Assembly (NCBI RefSeq): GCF_000243215.1
Contig: NZ_JH594596.1
Location: 1 to 64,000, forward strand
Length of the DNA stretch: 64,000 nt
Source: Odoribacter laneus YIT 12061
Lineage (GTDB): Bacteria > Bacteroidota > Bacteroidia > Bacteroidales > Marinifilaceae
Reading direction: 5' to 3'
In this document: positions 8,888 through 17,346 of the stretch, one piece after another
Layout of the letters: each line of letters opens with the position of its first letter
Position numbering within the stretch: position 1 is the stretch's first letter
Position numbers and translations under genes: made by a program
Notes under the pieces: generated by a model
What the model saw: the letters and a program-made list of their open reading frames with translations, nothing else
Database searches by the model: none
What the model was told of the DNA's origin: nothing

Positions 8888-10039
8888 ATGGAACCTTTAC
8901 TCAGTATAGTAGTACCCACTAAAAATAGATATAAATATCTCAAATATCTGATAGAATTAATACATTCTTTTAATTCTGAAGAATTAGAACTCGTTATACA
9001 AGATAATTCTGATGATAATACTGAAATAAATAAATTTTTATCTACAAGCAATTGGAAATCAATAAGATATTTTTATTCAAATAAAAAATTATCTATGTCA
9101 GAAAACTCTGATCAGGCAATAATAAATTCTAGAGGAGAATATGTTTGTTTTATTGGAGATGATGATGGAGTTTGTCATACCATTTTGGACTGCGTAAATT
9201 GGATGAAAAATAACAATATTGATGCAGTAAGATGCGATAATGGAGCGTATTTCTGGAATGATTATAATAAAAAAAATTATAGAACTAATTTTTCAAATGC
9301 TTTACTTTATAAAAAATGTAAATATAGTTATAGACTCGCTTCTCCATTAAAAAATTTGACCAAAGCATTAAAGAAAGGTTTACAATATCCTTGTGAAATG
9401 CCTTTTTTATACCATGGAATCATAAAAAGATCAGTACTTGATAAACTCTATTTTATCGGACATACCTTTTTTCCTGGCGGATCACCCGATATGTCCAATG
9501 GGGTATCATTATGTTTTTTTGTTAAAAGATATGCAATTATAGATATTCCTGTAATTATTAATGGAACTTCTAATATGACAGGAGGAGGAATTTTTAAACG
9601 TAAAATAGGCAAATCACCTTTAGAAGAAGTAAGTTTTATATCTAAATCTGTCATTGATAAGTGGGAACCGACAATTCCTCGTATATGGTGTGGTAGATTC
9701 GCTTGGCCCGAATCAGGTTTAAAAGGATTAAGATATGTAAAACAGGAAGAGTATATTAAGATTATGAATTATGAATATATGTATGCTTGTGCTGCAGTTT
9801 TTTATGGAGAAACAAAGCTGGGATTAAAAAATTCCAGGAATAAATCTCGATTTCTTTTTTTATATACCAAATTAACATTTACTCGAATTTTTAAAACGAT
9901 AAAGAATAAAATTTTCTACCGTTTGACTTCAAAATATAATGGATATTCAGTAGTTAAAAAGATTGATAATATCATAATAGCTGAAAAAAATCTAACTGAA
10001 CATATAAATAAATTTATACAATTAACTCAAATAAAATGA
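8888..10039 (+). CDS. Family 2 glycosyltransferase
   Basis: A 383-residue GT-A enzyme. The first residues LLSIVVPTKNRYKYLKYLI and the acidic metal/nucleotide motif FIGDDDGVC near residue 93 are typical of GT2. No membrane segment is evident apart from a basic C-terminal region. It overlaps the next gene by 4 bp (ATGA). It probably adds one sugar of the repeat unit from an NDP-sugar on the cytoplasmic face; the sugar is not predictable. Confidence 0.8.
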   Translation: MEPLLSIVVPTKNRYKYLKYLIELIHSFNSEELELVIQDNSDDNTEINKFLSTSNWKSIRYFYSNKKLSMSENSDQAIINSRGEYVCFIGDDDGVCHTILDCVNWMKNNNIDAVRCDNGAYFWNDYNKKNYRTNFSNALLYKKCKYSYRLASPLKNLTKALKKGLQYPCEMPFLYHGIIKRSVLDKLYFIGHTFFPGGSPDMSNGVSLCFFVKRYAIIDIPVIINGTSNMTGGGIFKRKIGKSPLEEVSFISKSVIDKWEPTIPRIWCGRFAWPESGLKGLRYVKQEEYIKIMNYEYMYACAAVFYGETKLGLKNSRNKSRFLFLYTKLTFTRIFKTIKNKIFYRLTSKYNGYSVVKKIDNIIIAEKNLTEHINKFIQLTQIK

Positions 10040-10953
10040 AACTTAAAAATATTATAAAAAATTTACCAGGAATTATGCATATTGTTAATACGTATATATA
10101 TTATTCTAACAAATACCAATATCTTAAAAATCCTAAAAAATTAGCAAACAAATCTTATTTGAAGGTTTTTAAAAAGAATATCAATTGGGAGTGTCCTAAA
10201 GATCTTATCGAAAAAATTATCTGGATGCAGTTTAATTCAGATACCTCATTGTGGAGTGAGCTTGCTGATAAATATAAAGTTCGTTCTTATATAAAGAAAA
10301 TATGTCCAGAATGTAAACTCCCAGAACTTTATGGAAAATATACAAATGCTAACCAGATAGATTTTGAGTCATTACCTAAACAATTTGTCATAAAAACTAA
10401 TAATGGCTGTGGTAGTGTTATTATTGTTAGAGATAAAAGCAAAATAAATATTCGGAAAATAAATAAAACATTAAACAAATGGCTAAAATTAGATTATGGT
10501 TATATAAATGCACAAAGTCATTACCTTCGGATTCCTAAATGTATTATTATAGAAGAATTTTTAAGTGATAAAGAAGAGCATACTACTTTAAAAGATTATA
10601 AATTTTGGTGTTTTAATGGTAAACCGGAGACCTGTCTTGTCGTTTCTGATAGGAATATATTAAAGCATAAGTATAAATTATCACTATACGATGTAAATTG
10701 GAATAATATATCATATAATATAAAAAAGTGCCTTCGTAGTGATGAAAATATAGAAAAACCTAAGAATTATGAATTAATGCTGGAGTATTGCCAAAAAATT
10801 ACCCGTAATATTCCGTGCGTAAGGCTCGATTTATATAATATAAATGGGAAAATATATTTTGGAGAACTAACCTTTACGTCAGGATTCGGTTCTTATAATA
10901 TAGATTTTTACAATTATTTGGGATCAAAATTTGAATTACCTGTCAATCTATAA
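10036..10953 (+). CDS. TupA-like ATP-grasp protein
   Basis: A 305-residue protein with features of the TupA-like ATP-grasp family found in capsule loci. Residues near 115-130 (FVIKTNNGCGSVIIVRDKS) resemble the ATP-grasp nucleotide loop. IIIEEFLSD and KDYKFWCFNGKP (about residues 172-197) are family hallmarks, and a Glu in the YFGELTFTSG segment should bind metal. Known ATP-grasp enzymes ligate a carboxylate to an amine. In capsule loci this family is thought to attach amino-acid-type substituents or act as an unusual transferase. The function here is unproven. Confidence 0.65.
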   Translation: MKLKNIIKNLPGIMHIVNTYIYYSNKYQYLKNPKKLANKSYLKVFKKNINWECPKDLIEKIIWMQFNSDTSLWSELADKYKVRSYIKKICPECKLPELYGKYTNANQIDFESLPKQFVIKTNNGCGSVIIVRDKSKINIRKINKTLNKWLKLDYGYINAQSHYLRIPKCIIIEEFLSDKEEHTTLKDYKFWCFNGKPETCLVVSDRNILKHKYKLSLYDVNWNNISYNIKKCLRSDENIEKPKNYELMLEYCQKITRNIPCVRLDLYNINGKIYFGELTFTSGFGSYNIDFYNYLGSKFELPVNL

Positions 10954-10974
10954 AATACCATTATTATTCAATAT

Positions 10975-12087
10975 ATGATTATTATTACACGTTCAAACGG
11001 TATATATTCATCTCCGCGTATAGAAAAATACATCGATTTTTTTGAAAAAGAAAAAATCAAGTACTTAGCTATAGGTTGGGATCGTAAAGGAGAAAATTTA
11101 TATAGAGAAAATACTATTTATTTTAGGAAAAAGACTGGTTATAATATTGGTGGCTTCGAAGCATCTTATTACAGAATATTATGGATGTTGTTTTTGATGA
11201 AAACATTTTATAGATATCGAAAAGATATTAAAATGATTCATGCTTTTGATCTAGATGCTGCTTATCCTGCTACACTTTTTAAGTTTTTATTTCATCGTAA
11301 GATTAAAACAATTTTTGACGTATGTGATTGGTTTAGTTCAAATTTCGATAAAGAGAAATCTCTGATCAAAAGAATATTTAAAATTATGGAAAAATTTACT
11401 ATAAAATATTCTGATGAAGTTATTATTTGTGAACCAGAAAGAATCAGACAAATCCCCTATAAACTTAATAAACCAGAATTGATTGTACCTAATACTCCAG
11501 CTTTTACAAGTTACGATTTTCTGCAAAAAGATGAAAAATTTCAATTTAATAATCCATTACTAGTTCTTTCTTATGTTGGAGGATTTTCAAAAAGTAGACT
11601 ATTGGATGAATTATTGGATCTTGTTCAAAAAAGCAAAATCAACCTATTGATAGCCGGCTTTGGAGAGAAGGATATAGAAAATAGGTGTATACAATTGCAA
11701 TCTCTTCCTAATTTCAAATATTTCGGTAAAGTAAAATATTTGGATGGACTTAATATTATGTATAATTCTGATTTGATATATGCTATGTACAGTTCTAAAA
11801 ACAGTAATAATATATACGCAGCCCCCAATAAATATTATGAAGCAATGTTATTAGGTAAACCTATACTAACGAATAAGGGTACAATTCTGACTGAAAAAAT
11901 AATAAATAATGGTATCGGTTATGTAGTATCTGAAAATTATGAAGATATACAATTAGTGCTATCATCAATAAGTCTGAAAGATGTTCGTACGAAAGGAAAT
12001 AAAGCAAAAGAAATGTGGAATAAAACTTATAATAAGTATTTTGAGAATTTCATTAAGAATAAATATGTAAATCTAATATCTAAATGA
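10975..12087 (+). CDS. Family 4-type glycosyltransferase
   Basis: A 370-residue GT-B protein. The N-terminal half has IIIITRSNGIYSSPRIEKY and the acceptor-domain segment MIHAFDLDAAYPATL. The C-terminal half shows VLSYVGGFSKSRLLDELLD, FGKVKYLDGLNIMYNSDLIYAMY and APNKYYEAMLLGKPI, in which E-x-M-x-x-GKP is the donor-phosphate motif of GT4 enzymes. It overlaps the next gene by 4 bp. It is expected to add one sugar of the repeat unit. Confidence 0.75.
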   Translation: MIIITRSNGIYSSPRIEKYIDFFEKEKIKYLAIGWDRKGENLYRENTIYFRKKTGYNIGGFEASYYRILWMLFLMKTFYRYRKDIKMIHAFDLDAAYPATLFKFLFHRKIKTIFDVCDWFSSNFDKEKSLIKRIFKIMEKFTIKYSDEVIICEPERIRQIPYKLNKPELIVPNTPAFTSYDFLQKDEKFQFNNPLLVLSYVGGFSKSRLLDELLDLVQKSKINLLIAGFGEKDIENRCIQLQSLPNFKYFGKVKYLDGLNIMYNSDLIYAMYSSKNSNNIYAAPNKYYEAMLLGKPILTNKGTILTEKIINNGIGYVVSENYEDIQLVLSSISLKDVRTKGNKAKEMWNKTYNKYFENFIKNKYVNLISK

Positions 12088-13139
12088 GTGTATTTAAAGA
12101 TAAGATTCTTTTGATTACTGGAGGAACAGGTTCTTTTGGTAATGCAGTGTTGCGTCGGTTTCTGGATTCTGATATAAAAGAAATCCGGATTTTTAGTCGT
12201 GATGAGAAAAAACAAGATGACATGCGTCACGTGCTACAAACTCCAAAGGTGAAATTTTATATTGGTAATGTTCGGGATAAGTCATCTGTAGATATTGCAA
12301 TGAAGGGGGTTAATTATGTGTTCTCAGCAGCAGCTTTAAAGCAAGTTCCTTCATGTGAATTTTTCCCAGTAGAGGCAGTACGAACGAATATTGTAGGAAC
12401 AGAAAATGTTCTGAATTCTGCAATTGAGCACGGAGTGGAAAACATTGTTGTTCTTTCTACTGATAAAGCGGCCTACCCTATTAATGCAATGGGAATGAGT
12501 AAAGCCTTGATGGAAAAGGTTGCTATAGCTAAAGGACGTGAATTAGGAGAAGATGCAAAAACTACAATTTGTTGTACGCGCTATGGAAATGTGATGGCTA
12601 GTCGGGGATCAGTTATTCCTCTTTGGGTGGATCAAATGCTAGAAAGCAAACCCATTACGATCACTGATCCTAATATGACCCGTTTTATGATGACATTGGA
12701 TGATGCAGTAGATCTTGTAATTTATGCTTTTACCCATGCTCATAATGGGGATCTATTCGTACAAAAAGCTCCCGCTGCAACATTGGAGACGTTGGCCAAA
12801 GCTCTTAAAGAAATTTATAAACAAGATACTGAAATAAAAATTATTGGTACCCGCCATGGTGAAAAACTTTATGAGACTTTAGTAACTCGCGAAGAAATGG
12901 TGCGCGCCATTGATATGGGAAAATATTATAGAATTCCATGTGATACTCGAGATTTAAATTATGATAAATTTTTCACTAAGGGTAATGAAGCAATGTCTCA
13001 AGTGGAAGATTATCACAGCCATAATACTCATCGGCTGAATATTGAAGAAATGAAAGAACTTCTCTTGAAATTACGCTTCATACGCGAAGATATAGGTATG
13101 GAGTCCAAAGCAAAAGCTCGCGAAATCCGGAGTGAGTAA
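12084..13139 (+). CDS. fnlA: UDP-GlcNAc 4,6-dehydratase/5-epimerase (FnlA/WbjB/Cap5E type)
   Basis: A 351-residue extended SDR enzyme with GGTGSFGNAVL at residues 10-20 for NAD(P) binding and STDKAAYPINAMGMSK near residue 125. In the latter the usual catalytic Tyr is Met, as is normal in the FlaA1/CapD/WbjB group. The strong match to WbjB/FnlA/Cap5E, the position next to a 2-epimerase and a reductase, and the L-sugar transferase downstream indicate the first step toward UDP-L-FucNAc or UDP-L-QuiNAc. G+C is visibly higher than in the glycosyltransferase genes before it, so this block may have a separate origin. Confidence 0.85.
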   Translation: MSVFKDKILLITGGTGSFGNAVLRRFLDSDIKEIRIFSRDEKKQDDMRHVLQTPKVKFYIGNVRDKSSVDIAMKGVNYVFSAAALKQVPSCEFFPVEAVRTNIVGTENVLNSAIEHGVENIVVLSTDKAAYPINAMGMSKALMEKVAIAKGRELGEDAKTTICCTRYGNVMASRGSVIPLWVDQMLESKPITITDPNMTRFMMTLDDAVDLVIYAFTHAHNGDLFVQKAPAATLETLAKALKEIYKQDTEIKIIGTRHGEKLYETLVTREEMVRAIDMGKYYRIPCDTRDLNYDKFFTKGNEAMSQVEDYHSHNTHRLNIEEMKELLLKLRFIREDIGMESKAKAREIRSE

Positions 13140-13155
13140 ATTAAAACTAGTTACA

Positions 13156-14286
13156 ATGCTTAAAGTAATGACTATTGTCGGCACTCGCCCAGAAATTATT
13201 AAACTGAGTAGGGTGATGGCCGAATTGGATAAATATACACGACATATTATTGTCCATACCGGGCAAAACTTTGATTATGAGTTAAATGAAATTTTTTTTC
13301 AAGAACTTCATATTAGAAAACCAAATTATTTCTTGGATGCTGCTGGGAAAAATGCTGCAGAAACTATTGCAAAGGTCATCCAAAAATCAGATGATTTAAT
13401 AGAACAACTAAAACCAGATGCAATACTTTTATATGGAGATACAAATAGTTGCATTTCAGTAATTTCAGCTAAACGAAAAAAAATTCCTATTTTTCATATG
13501 GAAGCTGGTAATCGATGCTTTGATCAACGAGTTCCTGAAGAAATCAACCGGAAAATAGTGGATCATCTAAGCGACATTAATATGCCTCTTTCTGAACATG
13601 CCAGACGTTATCTGTTGGAGGAAGGGCTTCGCCCTGAAATGGTTATTAAAATAGGTTCTCCAATGACAGAAGTACTGAAGTATCATCAAGCAGAAATTGA
13701 AGCCAATAATGTATTAGAAAAAGAAAATCTGCAAATAGGAGAATATTTTATTGTAAGTGCCCACCGTGAAGAGAATGTAGATTCTGAAAAAAATTTTGCA
13801 GATTTATTAGCATCTTTAAATGCAATCGTAGAAAAATATCACAAAAAAGTGATTGTATCTACTCATCCACGTACTCGAAAAAAACTTGAAGCAATCAGTT
13901 TTGTAAATTCTAATTCTATGATAGAATTCATGAAACCTTTTGGTTTTATGGAATATATTAAATTGCAGCAAAATGCTTTTTGCGTAATTTCGGATAGCGG
14001 AACCATTACTGAAGAATCTTCTATTTTACATTTTCCGGCAATTACTATTCGTCAAGCCCATGAACGACCAGAAGGTATGGATGAAGGGACTCTCATAATG
14101 ACAGGCTTGAATAGTCAGCGGATACTCGATTCTATTGATATCGTAACAGCTCAATATGCTGAAAGTAAAAAAGTTATCCGAACAGTACCTGATTACGAAG
14201 CGGAAAATGTTTCTAAAAAAGTTGTTCGTATTATTCTCTCCTATACAGACTATATAAACCGGACAGTCTGGCATAAAGAAATCTGA
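13156..14286 (+). CDS. fnlC: UDP-N-acetyl-hexosamine 2-epimerase (FnlC/WbjD/Cap5G type)
   Basis: A non-hydrolysing 2-epimerase of the WecB fold, 376 residues from the ATG at 13156. I prefer this start to the GTG at 13132 because homologues begin with MxKVMTIVGTRPEIIKLS; the GTG would overlap the previous gene. Visible active-site blocks are GDTNSC, HMEAGNRCFDQRVPEEINRK, SAHREENVD and SDSGTITEE. In the FnlA-FnlB-FnlC pathway this is the last step, inverting C-2. It is followed directly by the reductase gene. Confidence 0.85.
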   Translation: MLKVMTIVGTRPEIIKLSRVMAELDKYTRHIIVHTGQNFDYELNEIFFQELHIRKPNYFLDAAGKNAAETIAKVIQKSDDLIEQLKPDAILLYGDTNSCISVISAKRKKIPIFHMEAGNRCFDQRVPEEINRKIVDHLSDINMPLSEHARRYLLEEGLRPEMVIKIGSPMTEVLKYHQAEIEANNVLEKENLQIGEYFIVSAHREENVDSEKNFADLLASLNAIVEKYHKKVIVSTHPRTRKKLEAISFVNSNSMIEFMKPFGFMEYIKLQQNAFCVISDSGTITEESSILHFPAITIRQAHERPEGMDEGTLIMTGLNSQRILDSIDIVTAQYAESKKVIRTVPDYEAENVSKKVVRIILSYTDYINRTVWHKEI

Positions 14287-14289
14287 TTT

Positions 14290-15168
14290 ATGGTGAAAAG
14301 AAAAATTCTATTGTTCGGCTCTACAGGGATGGCCGGGCATATCACTTATTACTATCTGAAAAGTACACAAAAGTATAATATTACTAATGTTGTATTTCGT
14401 ACAAAGCTTACAGAAGATAGTATTATTGTTAATGTGACGGATATTGAAGCTGTCGCAAAAGTAGTTAGGAGCACTCATCCTGATTTGATAATTAACTGCA
14501 TTGGAGTATTAGTAAAAGGTTCTAAAGAGCATCCTGATAATGCAATTTTAATTAATGCTTATTTTCCTCATTTATTAAAAAAGCTATCTGATGAAATTGG
14601 TGCAAAATTAATTCATATTAGTACAGATTGTGTGTTTTCTGGTAAGAAAGGTGGTTATACTGAAGAGGATTTTCGTGATGCTGATGATATTTATGGAAGA
14701 AGTAAAGCCTTGGGAGAAATCATTAATGAAAAGGATTTGACAATCCGCACTTCAATCATAGGACCAGAACTGAAAATAAATGGTGAAGGATTGTTTCATT
14801 GGTTTATGGATCAGTCTGGAAATGTTAATGGGTATACTAAAGTTATTTGGGGCGGTGTTACAACTTTTGAATTGGCTAAGGCAATTGATGTTGCTATAGA
14901 GAAAAATATACATGGTTTAGTCCAATTGAGTAATGGAATAGGTATTTCAAAATATGACTTACTTTGCCTTTTTAAAGATATCTGGGGGAAAAAGGATGTG
15001 AATATATTACCTTATGATACTTATTCCGTTGATAAATCAATTGCCAGATCTCAACGCTTTATTTATTCTGTACCTGCATATAAAAAAATGTTGATAGAGC
15101 AACGCGAATGGATGAATCAACATAAAGATTTATATTCTCAACTTTATTCTTGGGATGAAAAACTCTAA
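14290..15168 (+). CDS. RmlD-like NDP-sugar reductase (WbvR-like; FnlB analogue without cupin)
   Basis: A 292-residue SDR protein with GSTGMAGH at the N-terminus, HISTDCVFSGKKGGY and the YGRSK (YxxxK) motif near residue 136. It reads as an RmlD-family 4-keto reductase. The classical enzyme at this step, Cap5F/WbjC/FnlB, has about 370 residues because of a C-terminal cupin epimerase domain, which is absent here. The length matches WbvR, which acts in the UDP-L-QuiNAc pathway. A separate small cupin is encoded at 16352. The identity of the end sugar is therefore open. Confidence 0.75.
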   Translation: MVKRKILLFGSTGMAGHITYYYLKSTQKYNITNVVFRTKLTEDSIIVNVTDIEAVAKVVRSTHPDLIINCIGVLVKGSKEHPDNAILINAYFPHLLKKLSDEIGAKLIHISTDCVFSGKKGGYTEEDFRDADDIYGRSKALGEIINEKDLTIRTSIIGPELKINGEGLFHWFMDQSGNVNGYTKVIWGGVTTFELAKAIDVAIEKNIHGLVQLSNGIGISKYDLLCLFKDIWGKKDVNILPYDTYSVDKSIARSQRFIYSVPAYKKMLIEQREWMNQHKDLYSQLYSWDEKL

Positions 15169-16348
15169 AAAGGTTTTAGTATTGGGGGAAGCTTTTTACC
15201 CCGAAGATTTTCTGATTAATGACTTGGTAAAAGAATGGGAGAAAAAAGGTTATGTCTTTGAGGTTTTAACTCGCACACCTTCTTATCCCTTTGGTAAGGT
15301 TTTCCAAGGTTATAAAAATAAAATTTATCAGATTACTTTTTTTAATAAAATAAAAGTTCATCGTTTCCCGGTCATTCAAGGCTATCAAAAAAGCAAAATT
15401 ATCAAGATTCTAAATTATTTTTCATTTGTATTTTGGAGTTGTTGGATTATAATGTTTATTGGAAGAAGATTTGATCGTATTTTTGTTTATCAAACAGGAC
15501 CCCTGACATTAGCAACAGCTGGAATTTTAGCTAAAAAGATTTATAAAGCAAAAGTTATTATCTGGACACAGGATTTATGGCCTGAGACTGTATACGCTTA
15601 TGGGTTTAAGAAAACAAAGATTTTATGCTTTTGTTTGAATCGATTTGTAAAATGGGTATATAAAAATTGTGATTATATTTTAGTTTCTTGCGAGGGTTTT
15701 ATTGAGCGAATACGTAAATATGTACCTGAAAAAGAAATTATTTTTGTACCTAATTGGTCTTTACTGGATTATCATCCAGTAGGTAATATAAAATTGCCTG
15801 GAAAATTTAATTTCACTTTTGCTGGAAATATTGGTAAAGTACAAAATCTGGAGAATGTGCTTAGAGGTTTTCAAATATTTTCAAAAAATTATTCTAATGC
15901 ATATCTGAATATTATTGGTGATGGATCTTTTTTAAAATATTTAAAGACATTTGTTGTTACAGAAAACATTAAAAATGTAAATTTTGCAGGGCGCAAATCC
16001 TTATCAGAAATGTCCGACTATTATAAGGCTAGCGATGTATTAATAATTTCTTTAAAAGACGTGCCCCTATATGAGATTATGATTCCATCAAAATTTCAAG
16101 TTTACTTAGTTACTCATAAACCTATTTTTGCTATATTTAAAGGCGAAGTCCGTAAAATTGTAGAAAACTATTCTTTGGGACTTGCGGCTAATCCTTCAGA
16201 TATTGATGATATTGCTAAAGGGTTTAAAATGTTTTCTAAATTTTCTAAAGATGAAATAAAAAAGATTTCTGAAAACTCGGAATACTTATCTAAGTCTATT
16301 TTTAACAGAGAGAAGTTAATAGAAAAAATTAATCAGTTTATTTGGTAG
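15155..16348 (+). CDS. wbuB: WbuB-type glycosyltransferase (family 4)
   Basis: A 397-residue GT-B protein overlapping the reductase gene by 14 bp. The start KVLVLGEAFYPEDFLINDL, the short hydrophobic loop near residue 85-105, WTQDLWPETVYAYG and FAGNIGKVQNLENVL match the WbuB family, which transfers L-FucNAc-type sugars in E. coli O26-like clusters. The hydrophobic loop probably anchors it to the inner membrane. Location directly after the UDP-L-sugar pathway genes supports transfer of that sugar. Confidence 0.75.
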   Translation: MKNSKKVLVLGEAFYPEDFLINDLVKEWEKKGYVFEVLTRTPSYPFGKVFQGYKNKIYQITFFNKIKVHRFPVIQGYQKSKIIKILNYFSFVFWSCWIIMFIGRRFDRIFVYQTGPLTLATAGILAKKIYKAKVIIWTQDLWPETVYAYGFKKTKILCFCLNRFVKWVYKNCDYILVSCEGFIERIRKYVPEKEIIFVPNWSLLDYHPVGNIKLPGKFNFTFAGNIGKVQNLENVLRGFQIFSKNYSNAYLNIIGDGSFLKYLKTFVVTENIKNVNFAGRKSLSEMSDYYKASDVLIISLKDVPLYEIMIPSKFQVYLVTHKPIFAIFKGEVRKIVENYSLGLAANPSDIDDIAKGFKMFSKFSKDEIKKISENSEYLSKSIFNREKLIEKINQFIW

Positions 16349-16351
16349 AAT

Positions 16352-16792
16352 ATGTCTGAAATTAAATTTGTAGAAGGCGGGATTTCGGTTGATGTAAGGG
16401 GACAGATTTCCCATGTGAATGATTTAGATATGAGCGAAATTAAACGTTTTTATGTCATTCACCAAAAAGATACTTCCATTATACGGGCATGGCATGCTCA
16501 TCAGGAAGAGAAAAAATGGTTTTATGTGGTAAAAGGATCTTTTACGGCAGCTTTTGTGAAAGTGGACAATTGGGAAAATCCTTCACCAAACCTACAACCG
16601 GAGATATTTCAATTGAATGCACAGAATAGTAAAATATTGCTCATACCGGAAGGGTATGCCAATGGCTTTAAAGCCAACGAACCGAATTCTATTCTTTTAG
16701 TTTTCTCTAATAAGATTCTTACCGAGGCAGTAAAGGATAGCTGGAGGTATGACAAAGAAATGTGGGTAGACTGGCATCGGTATGCGTTGTAG
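16352..16792 (+). CDS. Small RmlC/WbuC-like cupin
   Basis: A 146-residue single-domain cupin. IIRAWHAHQEEKKWFYVVKGSFTAAFVKV carries the HxH metal or substrate pair of RmlC- and WxcM-like proteins, and ILLIPEGYANGFKA is the second cupin motif. It begins 3 bp after wbuB and is the last gene of the locus. WbuC-type cupins often follow wbuB. A possible role is the epimerisation normally done by the C-terminal cupin domain of Cap5F/FnlB, which is missing from the reductase at 14290. That link is inference. Confidence 0.6.
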   Translation: MSEIKFVEGGISVDVRGQISHVNDLDMSEIKRFYVIHQKDTSIIRAWHAHQEEKKWFYVVKGSFTAAFVKVDNWENPSPNLQPEIFQLNAQNSKILLIPEGYANGFKANEPNSILLVFSNKILTEAVKDSWRYDKEMWVDWHRYAL

Positions 16793-17346
16793 AATAGGAA
16801 ATAGTGAGTTAAATGAGAAGAATTTTTTCTTCGGATTTCACAACATGAAAGAATGATGGATGTGTAGAAGTTTTGGTGGAACAACGGGCAGAAATATTCA
16901 TTAGCATATTGCCCGGATACCTCAAACAGATAACGAGGAATATTTTGTAAATTATCCTCTCTTCTCTGGGAATGAAGAAGGAGTTAGCCAATAGGTCTAC
17001 TCTTTCTTCATTTTTTATTTTAAATGTAGTGGTTTTACCTTTTTATCTGACTTTACGAATGTTTTTTATTTTAAGTTTCTGGTAATTTCGATACAGACTG
17101 TTGTGGAATTTTTTTGAAGCTCTTTTTGAGAAAAATTTTGTGAGTGTAAAAATTTTCTTTTGTAATAGGATATGCGCTATTTTTTACAACCGGTACTGCT
17201 CTTATAGGTACTTGCCCAAGTAAGCATAAGCTTTTGGAACTTGGGCAAGATTTCGTGTAATATCTTCGGATAAAATTTGCTTTATCCGATTTCTATGAAT
17301 GCTGTTTATTCAACCTTTCTTGTTCGAATGAGTGGAAAGATTGTTT
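16793..17346. other. Gene-free stretch after the polysaccharide locus
   Basis: About 550 bp with no convincing gene. Short open stretches are interrupted by stops and look decayed. It contains two inverted repeats close together (described separately) that lie between the end of the + strand locus and the 3' end of the recombinase gene on -. No initiating sugar-phosphate transferase gene is found here, although such genes often end these loci. Confidence 0.6.
17211..17288. repeat. Two adjacent inverted repeats beside the recombinase gene
   Basis: The first is a perfect 11-bp inverted repeat, CTTGCCCAAGT at 17211-17221 and ACTTGGGCAAG at 17239-17249. The second is a perfect 8-bp pair, CGGATAAA at 17267-17274 and TTTATCCG at 17281-17288. 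They lie 3' of both the polysaccharide locus (+) and the recombinase gene (-). A bidirectional terminator is the simplest reading, although no T-run follows. They could instead be recombinase binding sites. Confidence 0.4.

Noticed and set aside
17211-17249. An invertible promoter between inverted repeats
   Set aside because: The arms are only 17 bp apart and no promoter-like box lies between them.
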